This document shows, in pieces, positions 9,024 through 22,440 of a stretch of DNA of 64,000 nucleotides (its first letter is position 1; each line of letters begins with the position of its first letter). Origin of the DNA: Pelecanus crispus. Its lineage: Eukaryota; Chordata; Aves; Pelecaniformes; Pelecanidae. Location of the stretch: positions 379,501 to 443,500 of the forward strand of contig NC_134660.1 in NCBI RefSeq assembly GCF_030463565.1, in the 5' to 3' direction. A program made the position numbers and the translations under genes. The notes under the pieces were generated by a model. It was not told the origin of the DNA. It was given only the letters and a program-made list of their open reading frames with translations, and ran no database searches.

Positions 9024-12000
9024 ATGAACGGCGAAGCCGAGTGCCCTGCAGACTTGGAAATGACAGCTCCCAAAAACCAAGGTGAGCCCCCCCCCCCCGC
9101 TGCCCTGCCACCACACTGGGGGTCCCAGCGCAATATCACCGCTGCCACGTTTTAAAAAAAGAAAAAATAAAAAAACCTCTGGGCGGCCCTTTTGTCTGAG
9201 GGATGGAGGAGCCCTGCGGGCACCAGCAAATCCCGACCGTGCCGGGCGGGGGCGGGGGGGGGGATTTGCCTCTCCCGATCCCGGCTCCGCCACGGGGAGC
9301 ACGCACACGTGTGCGAGCGCGCGGATGCACGCGCCGGTGCGCCGTCAGCCCCGCCGGCCCCGGCGAAGGGCAGCTGCCGGCCCGCGGTGCCAGGGATGCG
9401 CTTTTTGGGTGGCTGGCGTTCTGGCCGGGGGGGGGCTGGCACGAAGAGGTGCTGCCTTCACCGTTCACATCTGGGCTGCATTAAAAGCCGAGCCGTTACC
9501 TTGGGCCTCCGGCTTCCAGACCCTGGGATGACATCAGAGGTTCAGCTTTTATTGGAAAAAGGGGAGGAAAACAAGAAAAAAGGGATGTTTTTATTTGGGG
9601 CAACCCGCCTGGGCAGCGGAGCTCCGCTACCCCACCACCCAAAACCTCCCTGGGTCCCCCCGAAATGCTGGGGAGCGCAGCCCAGCCCCTCTCGCTGCCT
9701 GGTCCCCCCGTCTTTCCTCCCTTGCCGCAGTCGGTTTGTTGCCCCGAGCGAACCCGGCTGAGCACGTGTCCTTCGCTGGGTCTTTAGATGGATTTAATTA
9801 CACCGGGGCAGCTTTCCTAATATAGACCCGGCCCGGCCGATGCCAGGAGAGCCGGGGATAAATCGGTCCCAGGGCACAGACAACCCCATTCATCTTGGCG
9901 GGTGAACTCCGCAACTCCGGCATTTTTTGGCAAACCTCGGCCGGAGGGAGGGGGGACGGGGGGATGCAGGGCTGAGTGTGGGGTCCCCGTTGCCCCCACC
10001 CCGCTGCCAGTGAGGATTTTGGGAGGTTTCCACAGTTTCTTACATATTCCTGTGGGCTGTGGTTATTTCGGCCGTCCGCCGGCGGGGGGGGTCACGCAGG
10101 GCCAAAGCTCTCGAGGCGTTCCCGCGTTGGGGGGGGGAAGCTGAGGCACGGGGCTTGCTGATGGGGGCAGGTCTGGGGGGTCTCGTCCCTTTCTCCCTCC
10201 CCACTTGATTTTCATGGCTGTGCTGCTTTCAGTTATTTCTCCTGATTTCTGAAAGTAAAGTTGGCACCAGCTTCACAGCCCGATTCTGCCTCGTTGCTCC
10301 TTGCCTGGGGCGGTCTGGAAAGTGGATGGGAAAAATAGGAAGACAAAATTTTGGGCTCGGTGCCCCCCCCCAGCTCTGATCCCCACTCCGAGGCACTGCA
10401 GGGGCCGGGGGTTTCCCGTCTCTTTCCCCACTTCGTGACGTTTCAGGGCTCTGAAGCCCTCCAGGAGTGCGGAGACACGACCCAAGCCACTGGGCTCCCT
10501 GCTTTTTGGGGGGGCTCTTTCCATCTTCCCCCCCTCTAATTAATCCCTAACGGATTGACGAGGTAACTATGGAGACCAGCCAGATCCCAAACTGTTGTGC
10601 CTCAACCCCTCAGCTGGCAGGTCCAGGAGGCGAAACGGGGCGGGGGGAGGTCCTGGCTGTGCTCCCCGCCGGCTGCATGTCCCGCATGTCCTTTAACATC
10701 CCTCGCTCGGATTTGGGGCTCGGGGGGGGATGCCCTTCACTGGACTGATGCAGGGGCAGGACATGGAGGCAGAGGGGGTGTTTTCCTGCTCGTGGAGTTT
10801 CAGCAGGGGAGCCAGATGGGTTTTTCAGGGGGCTTGTTTGCATTCCTGGGGGCAGAGGCAGAGAGAGATGTTCCCCTCGAATCCATGACCGGCTGCGCTG
10901 TCCCCGTCTCGCCGAGATGCTCTGTGCCCCTTAGGCAGCTCCGAACGCCCCAGTCTCCTCCTGGCAGTGATGTGGGGCAGGGAGCGCTGTGGAGAGCCAG
11001 TCCTGCGCCCGGGGAGCCCTTGGGCTCGGGTGCCCGTCCCGGGCTGAAGCAGACAGGGCCGCGTGGGCAGGCAGCTCGGAGCTCTGCTCCTCCTGCAGCC
11101 CGTCCCCGGGGACCTCTCTTTCTGCTCCCAGGGCCCGCTGCTTTTCCCCAGGGCCACCCATCTCTGCGGAGCACCTCGGGCTCCTCTCCCCAGCTGGCGT
11201 GGAAGCTCGGAGCAGAGAGCCCGGCAGAGGAATTCCCCTGGCGAGGAAGCAGCCCCAAAGTCGGTGCTGGATGGGGCGTTCGGTGCTGGGATATCCTGCC
11301 CGCTGCCTGCCCTGGCGTGGGGCTGCTGCCCGTCCTGGCCTCCCGGTTGCTCCAGGCTCCCTGGCTTTGCCATGTGCCCGTCCCCGCCATCCTGGCAGCT
11401 TGTCCCCGTGGGAGCTGGGGACGCTCCTCCCGGCAGCTCGGGGGATGTTGGGGTGGCATAGCCATCACCCTGCCCCGTCAGGGACCCTGCTGCGAGGCAG
11501 CGGGGCTGTGCTGGGCTCTGCCCCCTCCCCGCTTTGTGGTCTCTGAGCTTTGACCTTGGCAGAGGTCAACACGGAGCTAGGTCCCAGGTGATGGCAAGGC
11601 TCTCCGAGTTGAAGGAAAAGCAGCGCTGGGGGGTTCCCCATTGCTCCGGACACATCTTTTCCACTTAGAAAGTGGGTTTCCCTGTTTCCTCCTTGGCTGC
11701 AGAGCATGTCGCTCCCATCTCGCTCCGCAGGGCTTTGCTCCTGTGCATCGGAGTGGCCCTCTGCTCCCGTGTGGCAGAGCCATCGCCTTATCTGATGGTG
11801 TACTGGGATGAGCGAGTCTCTCTGGTTTGCACCGAGTGGATTTTCTAGCTTTGCCTGGATTGTTTTGGCCCGTAGAAAGTTGCTCGAGGGTGATGGAAAC
11901 AGCCATGTCCCTTTGATCTTTAATCTCGAGAGGCAGCATGTGGAGATTACGTGTCCCGGCGTGTGGTCCGGAGCTGCACGCTGGGAACTGTAGTCCCCGT

Positions 12001-15000
12001 GTCCTGCCAGGAAGGCTGCCTGCCCGTCGCTGCTGCTAAGTCTGTTTCTTTGCTGCTCAGACCGCTGGTCTCAGGAGGACATGCTGACTCTGCTGGAGTG
12101 CATGAAGAATAACCTGCCCTCCAACGACGGGAGCAAGTTCAAAACCACCGAGTCCCACCTGGATTGGGAGAAAGTGGCTTTCAAGGACTTCTCTGGGGAG
12201 ATGTGCAAGATGAAGTGGATGGAGATTTCTAACGAGGTAACCGACTGCCGCATGGGGTTCAGAGGGGTCTGCGAGAGGGACCAAGCGTCCCGGTGACCTC
12301 CCAGGGCTGTTTGAATCGTTCGAGTTCCACACCCTGAGTCCTCGGCCCTTAGTGCTGACACCATCCTGCTGCCATTGGTGTTGCAAACCCTTCGGAGGTG
12401 CTGGGATGGGTCATTTGCACGGCGGCATTACGAAACCCTGTGGGTTTATGCCGTGCCGAGCGTGGTTCGGTGCCAAGGGGGGATCTGCCCTGTCCCCTGC
12501 GTGCAGCCTGTTCACGTTTGTGTTCCTTTGTTACCCCGCAGGTGAGGAAGTTTCGGACCCTCACAGAGCTCATTATGGATGCTGAAGAGCATGTGAAGAA
12601 TCCTTACAAGGGCAAAAAGCTCAAGGTATCGGGCAGGAATTGGGGTCAGTCCCTAAAGGGGGGCCTCCCCCTTCCCTGGGACGGGGGGCTGTCACCCGTG
12701 TGGCACCCCAGACCCACGTGGCTCTGCTGCCAGAGCCCCTGCAGGCACCTCACCGCCCGTAATCCCCGCGGCCGGCTGCCCAAGGCTCCGGAGGCCGCGG
12801 GCTCTGGGCCCGGGCCAAGTCCAGGGTACATTTAATATGGCCGGCTGTATTGCTGGCAGCCTGCATCCAAGTTTAGCACCGGGGAGGCCGGGAAGCTGCC
12901 GTCCTATTCCTGGCCTGCCCGGTCGGGTGGGGTGCTGCTTTTGGCCAGGCAGCTCCAGGGCAGCCGATGCCCTGCCACTGGCCCTCCCTGGGAGGTGAGT
13001 CCCGTCCCCTCCTCCTGCCTCAGTTTCCCCTATTGCAGCACAACTGCTCTGTGCTAACAGCTCTGGATGGCCGGAGGCTGCTCCCGAGATACCCAGCCCT
13101 GGGATATTGTAGTTCCTGGGGAAGGGAGCCCTTGTTCCCAGTGTTTCCCCCCTCCCTTGCCTGCAAAGCCAGGGTGTTCCCATGTCAGGGAGCTGGATCC
13201 ACGGCAGGGCTGGATGGAGGCAGGTCTCCCGCAGTACCGGGGAGAGCTGGGAGCCAGCGGGGTTTGGCTGTGCCCTCCGCGGTGCCGCCAGCTCCGCGCT
13301 CAGTGTCTGCCGCTCTGCTGTCTCCCCAGAAACACCCCGACTTCCCCAAGAAGCCCCTGACTCCCTATTTCCGCTTCTTCATGGAGAAGCGGGCCAAATA
13401 TGCCAAGCTTCACCCCGAAATGAGCAACCTGGATCTCACCAAGATCCTGTCCAAGAAATACAAGGAGCTTCCCGAGAAGAAAAAGGTACGGGGGGAGTCA
13501 ACAAGCCCCTTCCCACTTGTGTGCCTCTGTGCTGGGCTCTGCCTGCCCAGCTCTCCCAGAAAAACCAGCAGAGCCCAGCCTCTGCCTGGCAAGGGTTTAA
13601 TCCGGCTCTTGATGGGAGAAAGCCGGGTGCTTGTTCAGTCCTGTCGGACCAGTAAGACTTCCTTTCCTTTTTCTGTCCTGGTTCCCAGGATCCGTGGGGT
13701 GGAGGCTAGCTGGGTCTGTCCGTTGGTCTGTCTCTTCCAGATGGGCCTGGATGGTGACTTTGCTGTCGGGTGGATCTGTATTTAACGCTGGGGTTAAATC
13801 ACACACCTCGCCGTGGTCGCCCTGTCCGAGCGAGGGATGGGGGGGCAGGCTCTGCCCCAAGCTGTGGGAGACGCTGGGAGGAGAGCTGCCCACCTCGCCT
13901 CCAGCTCTGGAGGTGGCCCTGGGCTTGGCCAGAGGCCGGGCAGGCGTTTTGGGTGCCCCGGCGCTCGGTCTGGGTGGGTTTGCCACCAGCAGGAAAGGTC
14001 CAGGGCACAAAGTCCTGCTGTGCCCTGCTGCCCAGGGCTGCTCAAGGGCAGGGAGACAGGGGAGATGCTGCCTCTGAATCCCTGGGTGGGCTGGAAGCCC
14101 TCATCTGGGAGCTGCAGGCCCAGTCTGATGGGCTGGAGAGCCCTTGAGTCCCTTTGGGGGGGGTGCCCAGCTGGCAGGGTCGACAGGGAGGTATCTGCCT
14201 GCCCATTCCCCAGTGCTGACGTCCCTCTCCACTCCCCCGGTGGCTTTGTGTCCCCAGATGAAATACATCCAGGACTTCCAGCGAGAGAAGCAGGAGTTTG
14301 AGAGGAACCTGGCGAGGTTCAGGTGAGCGGGCAGCCCCCCCGGCATTTCCCCAGGCCCCTCCAGGCAGACCCAGTGTCCCCTCCTGCGCGTAGCTCATGG
14401 AGGAAGCCCTGATGGGCGCTGCGGCTTGAAAGCAGGAGGGAAGGGGGGATGCTGAAAAAAAAAAAGAGCAAAGAAAAGGTGTCTGAGAGCAACCTTCCAG
14501 CTGGGAGACTTGGTGAGGAGGAGAGAGCGGAGGACCAGCGGCACTCTGGGGGTTAGGGTCTGCGAGGGGAGGACAGGAGCCGGGCCACCGGCACCATTAA
14601 AAGCTGAAGCAACCGCCCCGTTCCCCCCAGACCTTCCCTTTGAACGTGGTCTCTGTGGCCCAGGTGGATCCTGGCGTTCCCGATGACCTGCCGCTGCTCC
14701 AGGGATGCAGCCCAGCCTGGCGCATTAAAGGGGGTGCTTGTAGCCGATGCTGCCCCAGGAGGGGCAGGCTCGAATCTCTCCTAAAACCCTCCTGCTCTTT
14801 TTGGGGTCCCCCTGAGCCCGTAGAGGCTCAACCCTGCAGGTTACCCTGTAGCGGGGAGGTTTAGGGGGTGCTCTCCTTCCACCTGCAACCTCTGTAACGT
14901 TCTCCCTTCGCCGCCTCCCTGCCGGGTAAAGGGAAGATCACCCGGATCTCATCCAGAACGCCAAGAAATCTGACGTCCCTGAAAAACCCAAGACCCCCCA

Positions 15001-15451
15001 GCAGTTGTGGTACAACCACGAGAAGAAGATCTACTTGAAAGTGCGTCCAGATGTGAGTACGGTGGGTGGGAGTGCGTGTGAGAGTGAGTGTCGAGGGGTC
15101 CTGTACCCCGCTGCTGCTGGGGAGAGGAGGGGGAAATGAGAGAAGCATTTTAGGGGGGGGACGGGAAGGAAGACACCGCTAGAAGCTCCCAGCAGTCTGG
15201 ACGGAGGTAAGAAAGGGCTCTGCACATCTGGAAGAGGCTCGGGGATACAGAACCCCACTTTTTGCCTGCAGTTGAAGGGGTGACCGCAGCCTTGAGTCAG
15301 GGCAGGAAGGATTTCCAGCACAGACATCCACCTCTGGCCATGCCCCTCACTTGCACGCACACCCTTCCCCGGCCGCAAGCTCGGCTTGCAGCCACCCCGC
15401 GGCCCCAAGCTGGGTGCCGCCGGGACGAGATGGCGGGCAACACTATTTTTG

Positions 15452-15483
<32 letters not shown>

Positions 15484-18400
15484 CCCCCCTCTTCTTTTTT
15501 TGGATTTTACCCCTCTGCCCTCACCTCTGGCTTTGGGTTTTCAGGCCACCACGAAGGAGGTGAAAGAGTCGCTGGGCAAGCAGTGGTCTCAACTCTCGGA
15601 TAAAAAGAGGCTGAAATGGATTCATAAGGCCCTGGAACAGCGGAAGGAGTACGAGGTAGGGAGCAGCCTCACCCGTTCCCCTCCACACTCGTCCCTGTGT
15701 TCACTCCGAGCCACTCTGCCTCCCGGCTGCTAGCCGCCGGCGGCTAGCCAGCCTCACCCGATAGCCAGCGTGGGGGTTCAGCCAGATCCCTGCAGGTCCC
15801 TAGCAAGTCTGAGCCCTGCCTCCTCCAGCAGCATTCGGGGAAGGGAGAAGTACCCCTGGGGAGATGATTAGGGAAATGGTTGGCTTCTCTTTCCTCCTCC
15901 TCTGGCCCCCAGCCAGGCGGGGATCGGAGCCCCTCTCCTGACCGCTCTCCTTCCTTTGCAGGAGATCATGCGTGACTACATCCAGAAGCACCCCGAGCTG
16001 AACATCAGCGAGGAGGGCATCACCCGCTCCACCCTCACCAAGGCTGAGCGCCAGCTGAAGGACAAGTTCGATGGGCGACCCACAAAGCCACCTCCGTGAG
16101 TCCTGTCCCTCCCCGTCTGCGTGCGAAGGATGTGCCCCTCTCTGAGCTATCGCTTCAGGCTCTTGGGCAGCTTGGGCGGGCGCTGGTTCTTGCTAATGAG
16201 GGAACCGGGGCTCTGCCGGGCTTTGAGAGCCCCAATCATTTCTGGGACCGTGGGCATGGGCTGTCGATGAGCCCATTAAACTGCTCCTTAAATATACATG
16301 AAATACACATTTGCAGAGAATCTGAGTGAGGTTTATGGTGATGCTGGGTGCTCCGGGTTAGGGGGTAATCCAGCCCCTAGCTTCCCTGAAATGCAGACAC
16401 CTCTGGCACAGCACTTCACTGCCTGGTGCAACCCAGAGGGCAGCTGGGGGGTCTCGGGGGGCTCTTAGCATGCAGCCAGCTCCGCAGAGGGGACGTGAGC
16501 GGGGCAGGTTGTCCCTAATGCTGGGTCCCTCCGTCGGTTGCAGGAATAGCTACTCCCTGTACTGTGCAGAGCTGATGGCCAACATGAAAGACGTGCCCAG
16601 CACCGAGCGGATGGTGCTGTGCAGCCAGCAGTGGAAACTGCTCTCCCAGAAGGAAAAGGATGCGTACCACAAAAAGTGTGATCAGGTGAGCGACTGAGGA
16701 TGGGCAGACGGGTGGACAGGCAGATGGGCACCGGTGTTGTGGGGAGGGAGGAGTAGGGTGGGAGAGCTTGGGGTACAAATCTTGCTGGAAACGAGCCCCT
16801 CACCCTTCCTCAGTGCCTGTTCTTGTCGTCGTGATCACCAGTTCCCCCTGAGGTCCTCAGTCACCTCCCTTGGTCCTCTGTCTCCCCGTCCATGCGTGTG
16901 GGACCAGCAGATGGTCCGGGTGGAGGATGCTGTCGCCGAGGGGGCTGAGGCTGGGTCGGGGACTGCACAAGGCAGGGATGGGGCAGGAGATCTCTCTGTA
17001 ACTGCACGTCTCCCTCTCCCTCCAGAAAAAGAAAGACTACGAGATTGAGCTCCTCCGCTTCCTGGAGGTGAGTGATGTGGGGGTGCCTTGGCCATCAGGT
17101 GCTGGAGACCCCGAACGCAGGGAGGGAGCCCTGGCCAGGACCGACATGGGTTAAACAGGGACTGCACTGATGCTGCCCTCTCTGCTCTCCCCAAAACGTG
17201 GCTGGACCCAGCCCTGGGTGCTTGTGCGGAGCTGTTTGCACATAGTCTTGACCCTTCCCCAGCTGCCCTAATGCCTGACCCAGTGTCTTCCAGTTGGGCA
17301 CTGGGAGGTGGGGATCGGCCCCCCCAGCCGGGAGAGGAAGCCGGGGGTGAGCGGAGGGCTGGTGCCGGAGGAGGGGTTGCTGTCAAGTGGCTGCGGCTGT
17401 GCAGGAGGCAGCGAGTTTCTCGCTTCCTTCCCTCGGCCGGGGCGTAGGCGGGGGGAGCTGCAGCGAGGCCGTCCCAGCATCGTGCTCAGTCTCCGGGCGG
17501 ACGTGACGTGGCTGCGGCTGTGGCTGCGGCTGCAAGGGCAGGGAGTGGAAAACCCAGGGGTGCACCTGGATCCGGGCACCTGCCCGCCCTTCCTTTGCGG
17601 AGAGGAAGCAGATGAGACTGAGCCAGGGAGGGGACAGAGCTGGGGAAGAGGGGTGTTGCCCAGCGAGGGGGGTGACACAGGCATGGGGACCCCCAGGCTG
17701 TGCACCCAGGCTTGCAGTGCCTGATACTGGCCCTGGCTGGGGCGGCTTTTGGATCAGGACAACCGAGTGCATTAGTTCCCCCCTCCCCAGTGTCCCTATT
17801 CCCTAATTGCATCAAAGCCTCGTTAGTGTTGGGCCGTCTTAACCCTGTCTCTCTTCCGTGCCACCCAGAGCCTGCCCGAGGAGGAGCAGCAGCGGGTGCT
17901 AGGTGAGGAGAAGATGCTGGGCAGCAACCGGAAAGGGGCGACGAGTCCTGCATCCAAAAAGTCCTCACCAGAGACGGGCAAGGTGAGAGCAGCAACTGGA
18001 AATGCACGAGCCAGAGACATGGGATGGGGTTGCTGGCACCTCAGGGTGCTTTGAGGGCTTCATTCCCTGGTTCTTTCACCGTGTTTTTCCTGGGGTTGGA
18101 GGCTGCCAGTGCAAGGCAGGTCCCTCTGTGTGCTCACCCCCACCCACAGCCCCATGTCTCTCCCACAGGCGAGCTCAGAGAAGCCCAAACGGCCCATCTC
18201 CGCCATGTTCATCTTCTCGGAGGAGAAGCGGAAGCAGCTGCAGGAGGAGCGGCCGGAGCTGTCAGAGAGCGAGCTGACCCGGCTCCTGGCCCGCATGTGG
18301 AATGACCTCTCTGAGAAGAAGAAGGTTGGTGCCGTCCCCGACCCTTCTCCTCCGTCCCCATATCCACCGCCCTCACGCACCCCGTTGGGCATCTCCGGCA

Positions 18401-21400
18401 GCCCTGGGGACGCTGCTTGTCCTTGTCCTGCTGCAAGGGGCAGCTCAGCCCCAGGCACCGCAGCGGGGGACAATTGTCCCCGGGAGCATCACGGCTCCAG
18501 CGAGCCATCGCCCAGGCGCCAGCGTCGGCACTGATGGGTGCCCCCAGCTCTGCCCTCTCCCTCTTGTGACCGGGTGGGTCAAAAACCAGCAGTTTAAGAA
18601 ACCTTGGAGGGTCCTTGAGCCTCAGTTTAAAGGCTTGATGGTTTTCCTGGCGGGGGAAAGTCCTGAGATGTGGGTGTGCGTGGCGGGGGGGCTGCCGGCG
18701 CTGCTGCGGGGATTGCGCTGGGGGAAGCTGCAGCGTCCTGCTGCCTGCCCTCCCGGTGCTTAGCGGCTGGGGGCTTGTGCCCAGGCAGCTGAGCTGCCTC
18801 TTCAGCCCTGCCGTGCACCCCTGCGCAGGCCAAGTACAAAGCGCGGGAGGCGGCGATGAAGGCACAGTCGGAGAAGAAGCACGGCTCCGATAAAGAGGAG
18901 CGCGGGAAGCTGCCCGAGTCTCCCAAGACGGCCGAGGAGATCTGGCAACAGAGTGTTATCGGAGACTACCTGGCGCGTTTCAAGGTGAGGAGTGAGCCGG
19001 GAAAGGAACTGGAAAGAGGGGTGACCACTCCCATCAGCAGGAATTGCCTTGCACTTTCTCCCCGGTTTCACACCCGAGGCAACAGGTTGGGGCTGGGAGC
19101 CGTGGGGAGGACAGGGGTCACGGCAAGGGAGCGGGCGCCCCGTGGTCTGTGGTGGAGCCGGCGGTAGCACCCCAGCTTCCCAGGCATCTTGGGTGCATCT
19201 GTAACGTGGCGTGGGGGATCTGTGCCGCAGAACGACCGGGGGAAGGCGCTGAAGGCCATGGAGGCCACTTGGAACAACATGGAGAAGAAGGAGAAGCTGA
19301 TGTGGATCAAGAAGGCGGCAGAGGATCAGAAACGATACGAGGTGGGTCCCTGCTCCTTCCTGCCCCTCACCCTGCCCTCGCGGCAGTGCCACCCCTGTCT
19401 CCCTGATGCCTCTTTCTCCTCTGGCTCAGAGGGAGCTGAGCGAGATGCGGGCCCCTCCTTGCTCCACCAACTCCACCAAGAAAATGAAGTTCCAGGGAGA
19501 GCCGAAGAAACCCCCTATGTGAGTACCTGGGGTCTGAAAAGCTGGGTCTGGCTGGCCCGGCTGGGCAAGCGGGCTGGTGCAGGAGCCTGGAGCAGCCCCG
19601 GAGTGGAGGGACCGTGGCCTGGACCGTGTTGGGGATGGCTGGTGCTTAGTGCGGGTTGCTTATGGACACCCCGGTTCTCCATGCACGCCGTCTGATCCGG
19701 TCTACGTGCTCCCCGCTTGCAGGAACGGTTACCAGAAATTCTCCCAGGAGCTGCTGTCCAACGGGGAGCTGAACCACCTCCCGCTGAAGGAGCGGATGGT
19801 GGAGATCGGCAGCCGCTGGCAGCGCATCTCCCAGGGCCAGAAGGACCACTACAAAAAACTGGCGGAGGAGCAGCAGAAACAGTACAAGGTGCACCTTGAC
19901 ATCTGGCTCAAGGTGAGCATCGGGCCCTCGCACCCGGTGGGGGGCACTGGGGGGCCCTGGGGTTGGGTGTCCTTGGGGATGCTTGGTGTGGTCTCTGCTC
20001 ACAGCCTTCCTCTGGGAACCACCGTCTCCAGACCCTTTTTTGGCATTTTGTTACTTAAAGGGCCTTTAAAAAAAAAATATACGCGGGCAGGGGGTGCCCT
20101 GTGCCAGAGTCCTTCCCCGCTCTGTCCCCCCTCGCTGTGCCTGCCCAGCCCTCCCTGCGCCCTGACCGTCTCCCCTGTCTCCACAGAGCCTCTCGCCCCA
20201 GGAGCGGGCTGCCTACAAGGAACACACTTCCAACGTGAGTATCCACCCGGCACCGCCGTGGGGAGCCCGGGGAATTGGGGCTGGGCTGGGATCAGCGCTG
20301 AGCGGGGTTAGGCTGTGCAGTAGCCGAGCTGAGCTCAGGAGAGCCCCTCAAAGGGAATCGCCCTCGTAGCAGCTCGGCAGTGGGGTTTTCTCCGTGCCGG
20401 GCACTGGGAAGGAGCCGAGCTTGAGCCCTGCAGCTCTAAGTGGTTTTGCTTTGTTCTCCCCCTGCAGAAACGCAAAAGCATAGGGAAGATCCGGGGCCCC
20501 AACCCCAAGATGAAGCCAACGATGCAGTCCAAGTCGGTGAGTGCACGGCGGCCATGCTCCGTGCTGGGGACACCCAGCACCCTCCGCCTGGGGAGGGCGT
20601 CCCGGGGGGGGGGGGGGCACACAGACATTCGAGGCATCCCTGGCGCTTTCTGCTGCCTGCCCTTTTCTTGAGACAGTAAAGCCAGGGCCCTCCCCAGATC
20701 TGTGCTCAAAACCCACCCAGGTCTGATTTTGCCCCCCTGCAGTCTGTGACATCCCCTTGCACCCGCTCTGGCCCCCTTTTTGGGGCCGTTTGTAACATAA
20801 AGGGGGAAAGAAAGGCTCCCAGGCAAGGAGTGGGGCAGGAGCCAGCTGATCCCGCTCGGTGGATGGAGGAGCCCGAAGGCTGATGGCCGAGGATGGGAGC
20901 TGGTGCCCTGGGGCGCCCGCTCGCAACCAACCCCCTCCCGCCCCGCAGGAGTCAGAGGACGACGACGAAGAGGAGGAGGAGGAGGAAGACGATGACGAAG
21001 ATGAGGATGACGACGACGACAACGGTGACTCTTCAGAGGAAGGCGGCGACTCCTCGGAGTCCAGCAGCGAGGAGGAGAGCGAGGACGGGGACGAGGTGAG
21101 GCTGCGGTGCGTGCCGGGGGGAGGGCGGCGGGGCCGTCCCGGGCCCCGCTCTGCTCCCGTACCGTTCGCTGTGCCCCCCCCCACCTCCTGCGGGGCTGGG
21201 GGGCATCCGCACCCGGGCTCAGATAGGACGGTGGCAGAGGAGCTCCCGGGAAGGGGGGGGGCACGGGGAGGCGAAGGGGAACGGGATCCCGCCCTGCCCG
21301 GCATCCCCGGGGGGGGTGCGAGGAGCAGCCGCGGGGCATAGTTAGGAGCAGCCTCGGGACGTAGAGGTGCGGGTTGTGCAGAGCCCCCAGTGAGCAGAGA

Positions 21401-22113
21401 AAAATCTCCTGTCTTTTTCCTGGTGGAGATACTGAGTCTGGTCTCGGCTCCGTTTGCGCCAGTGTGAATGCCGAGTAAGTCACCAGAGTCAAAGTTTTAC
21501 ACCGGTGCAACTGAAATCAGAGTATGCTGGATGGCGCTGGGGCCAGAAACCGTGTCCGTGCCTTGTGCTCGCCACCGGACAGGTGAGGTGTTTCGACCCC
21601 CTCGTTGGTCTCAGCTCACGCCTCTTCCTTCCCTGGCTTTAGAGGGGGGAAACTGAGGCACGAGGCGGGTCGGGTACCCTACCTCGGATCGTGTAGCGAG
21701 ACAGTGGCAGAGGTGAGGGTAGGACCCCCGCGCGCTGCTCCAGCACGCTCCCCTGCCCCCGGCACCCCCGAGCTGAGCCCTTGCGAACTCACTGCTGCCC
21801 CGTGTCCCCCCTCCGTCCCCCCCGCCCCGGGGTGGCAGCGGCGGGAGGGATGGCGTTGCACCCCCCCTCCATGGGGACCCTCCCCATGCCACAGCGGGGA
21901 GGGCGAGCAGGGGGCAAGGGGGAGATGATGGACAGCAGCCGGGGCCCCCCGCCCTGCTGCTAACCCCCCCCGTCCTCTCTGCCACCCCCTCCTCCCCAGA
22001 ACGACGAGGATGACGAGGATGAGGATGACGAGGATGAGGATGACAACGACTCGGAGGGCAGCAGCAGTTCCTCCTCCTCCTCGGGGGACTCCTCCGACTC
22101 CGACTCCAACTGA
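9024..22113 (+). CDS. UBTF: UBTF, upstream binding transcription factor (UBF), complete, 20 coding exons
   Basis: Nucleolar HMG-box factor that bends rDNA promoters and enhancers and recruits SL1 for RNA polymerase I. Coding exons: 9024-9081, 12061-12236, 12542-12625, 13330-13485, 14258-14322, 14932-15052, 15545-15655, 15962-16095, 16544-16685, 17026-17067, 17869-17982, 18169-18324, 18829-18984, 19231-19341, 19430-19518, 19723-19912, 20187-20234, 20468-20536, 20949-21095, 22000-22113 (TGA 22111). All have GT/AG ends and consistent phase, giving 760 residues against 764 in human. The start [19 protein letters not shown] follows a 5' UTR part from 8950. An N-terminal dimerisation region is followed by HMG boxes at about 112-180, 196-264, 298-362, 407-475, 482-549 and 568-634, then a Glu/Asp/Ser tail from about 675. 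Glu210, mutated in the human E210K neurodegeneration allele, is conserved. No damage is seen. Confidence 0.97.
9082..12060 (+). other. UBTF: UBTF intron after the start exon (3 kb), unique sequence
   Basis: Largest UBTF coding intron. It contains no recognisable exon, RNA gene or large repeat. One copy of the recurring word CTGAGGCACGG lies at about 10140. The acceptor is GCTGCTCAG at 12060. Confidence 0.6.
15456..15483 (+). repeat. T28 run upstream of the UBTF cassette exon
   Basis: An uninterrupted run of about 28 T followed by C6 and more pyrimidines, ending about 60 bases before the acceptor at 15543-15544. Long polypyrimidine tracts bind PTB and U2AF and may affect inclusion of the cassette exon. 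Confidence 0.85.
15545..15655 (+). other. UBTF: UBTF exon encoding residues 221-257, the known UBF1/UBF2 cassette
   Basis: A 111-base, 37-codon, phase 0-0 exon starting [14 protein letters not shown] and ending QRKEYE. Its codons 221-257 correspond to the segment skipped in the mammalian UBF2 isoform, which removes much of HMG box 2. Because the exon is symmetric, skipping keeps the frame, so both isoforms are possible here. Confidence 0.85.
21440..21545. repeat. Possible ancient interspersed-repeat fragment in UBTF intron 19
   Basis: The segment with TTTTACACCGGTGCAACTG followed by AAATCAGAGTATGC resembles a dispersed amniote repeat with words like TTTACACCAGTGTAACTGA and GATCAGAATC. Recognition is from memory of such words only. 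It lies directly upstream of the MIR-like element. Confidence 0.3.
21640..21735 (+). repeat. MIR-type (CORE-SINE) fragment in UBTF intron 19
   Basis: Colinear with the MIR body: GGAAACTGAGGCAC at the start, then a diverged TACCCTACCTCGGATCG segment where MIR has the Pol III-derived core, then AGTGGCAGAGGTGAGG and AGGACCC in the right order and spacing. It is heavily diverged, as expected for an ancient tRNA-derived SINE. Confidence 0.6.
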
Positions 22114-22404
22114 TCCGGCCAAGTTCTTAGAGTAACGTCGTTTGGTTTCTCGGTTTCAGTCCCAAATCTCCCCTCCAGCCCCCCAAAACCCCTTCCTCCT
22201 CTTCCTCCTGCCCCCCCGGCGAGCCACAGCCCCCCACGGGACCCCCCAACCCGGGGAGCGGGGGCCGGAGGGACCCCTCCGCCGAGCTCACACTACGGAG
22301 GGGGAGCCAGGCGCTGCTCACCCCCTGGGCCGGGGGGAGAGGAGGGGGCGAGCCCCCCGTCCCTCCCACCCCCCTTTACTCTCCTTTTACTGAGGGAGGG
22401 GAAG

Positions 22405-22440
<36 letters not shown>

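Noticed and set aside
9082-22000. snoRNA or other intronic RNA genes in UBTF introns
   Set aside because: I looked for C/D and H/ACA box arrangements and saw no convincing pair with flanking stems.
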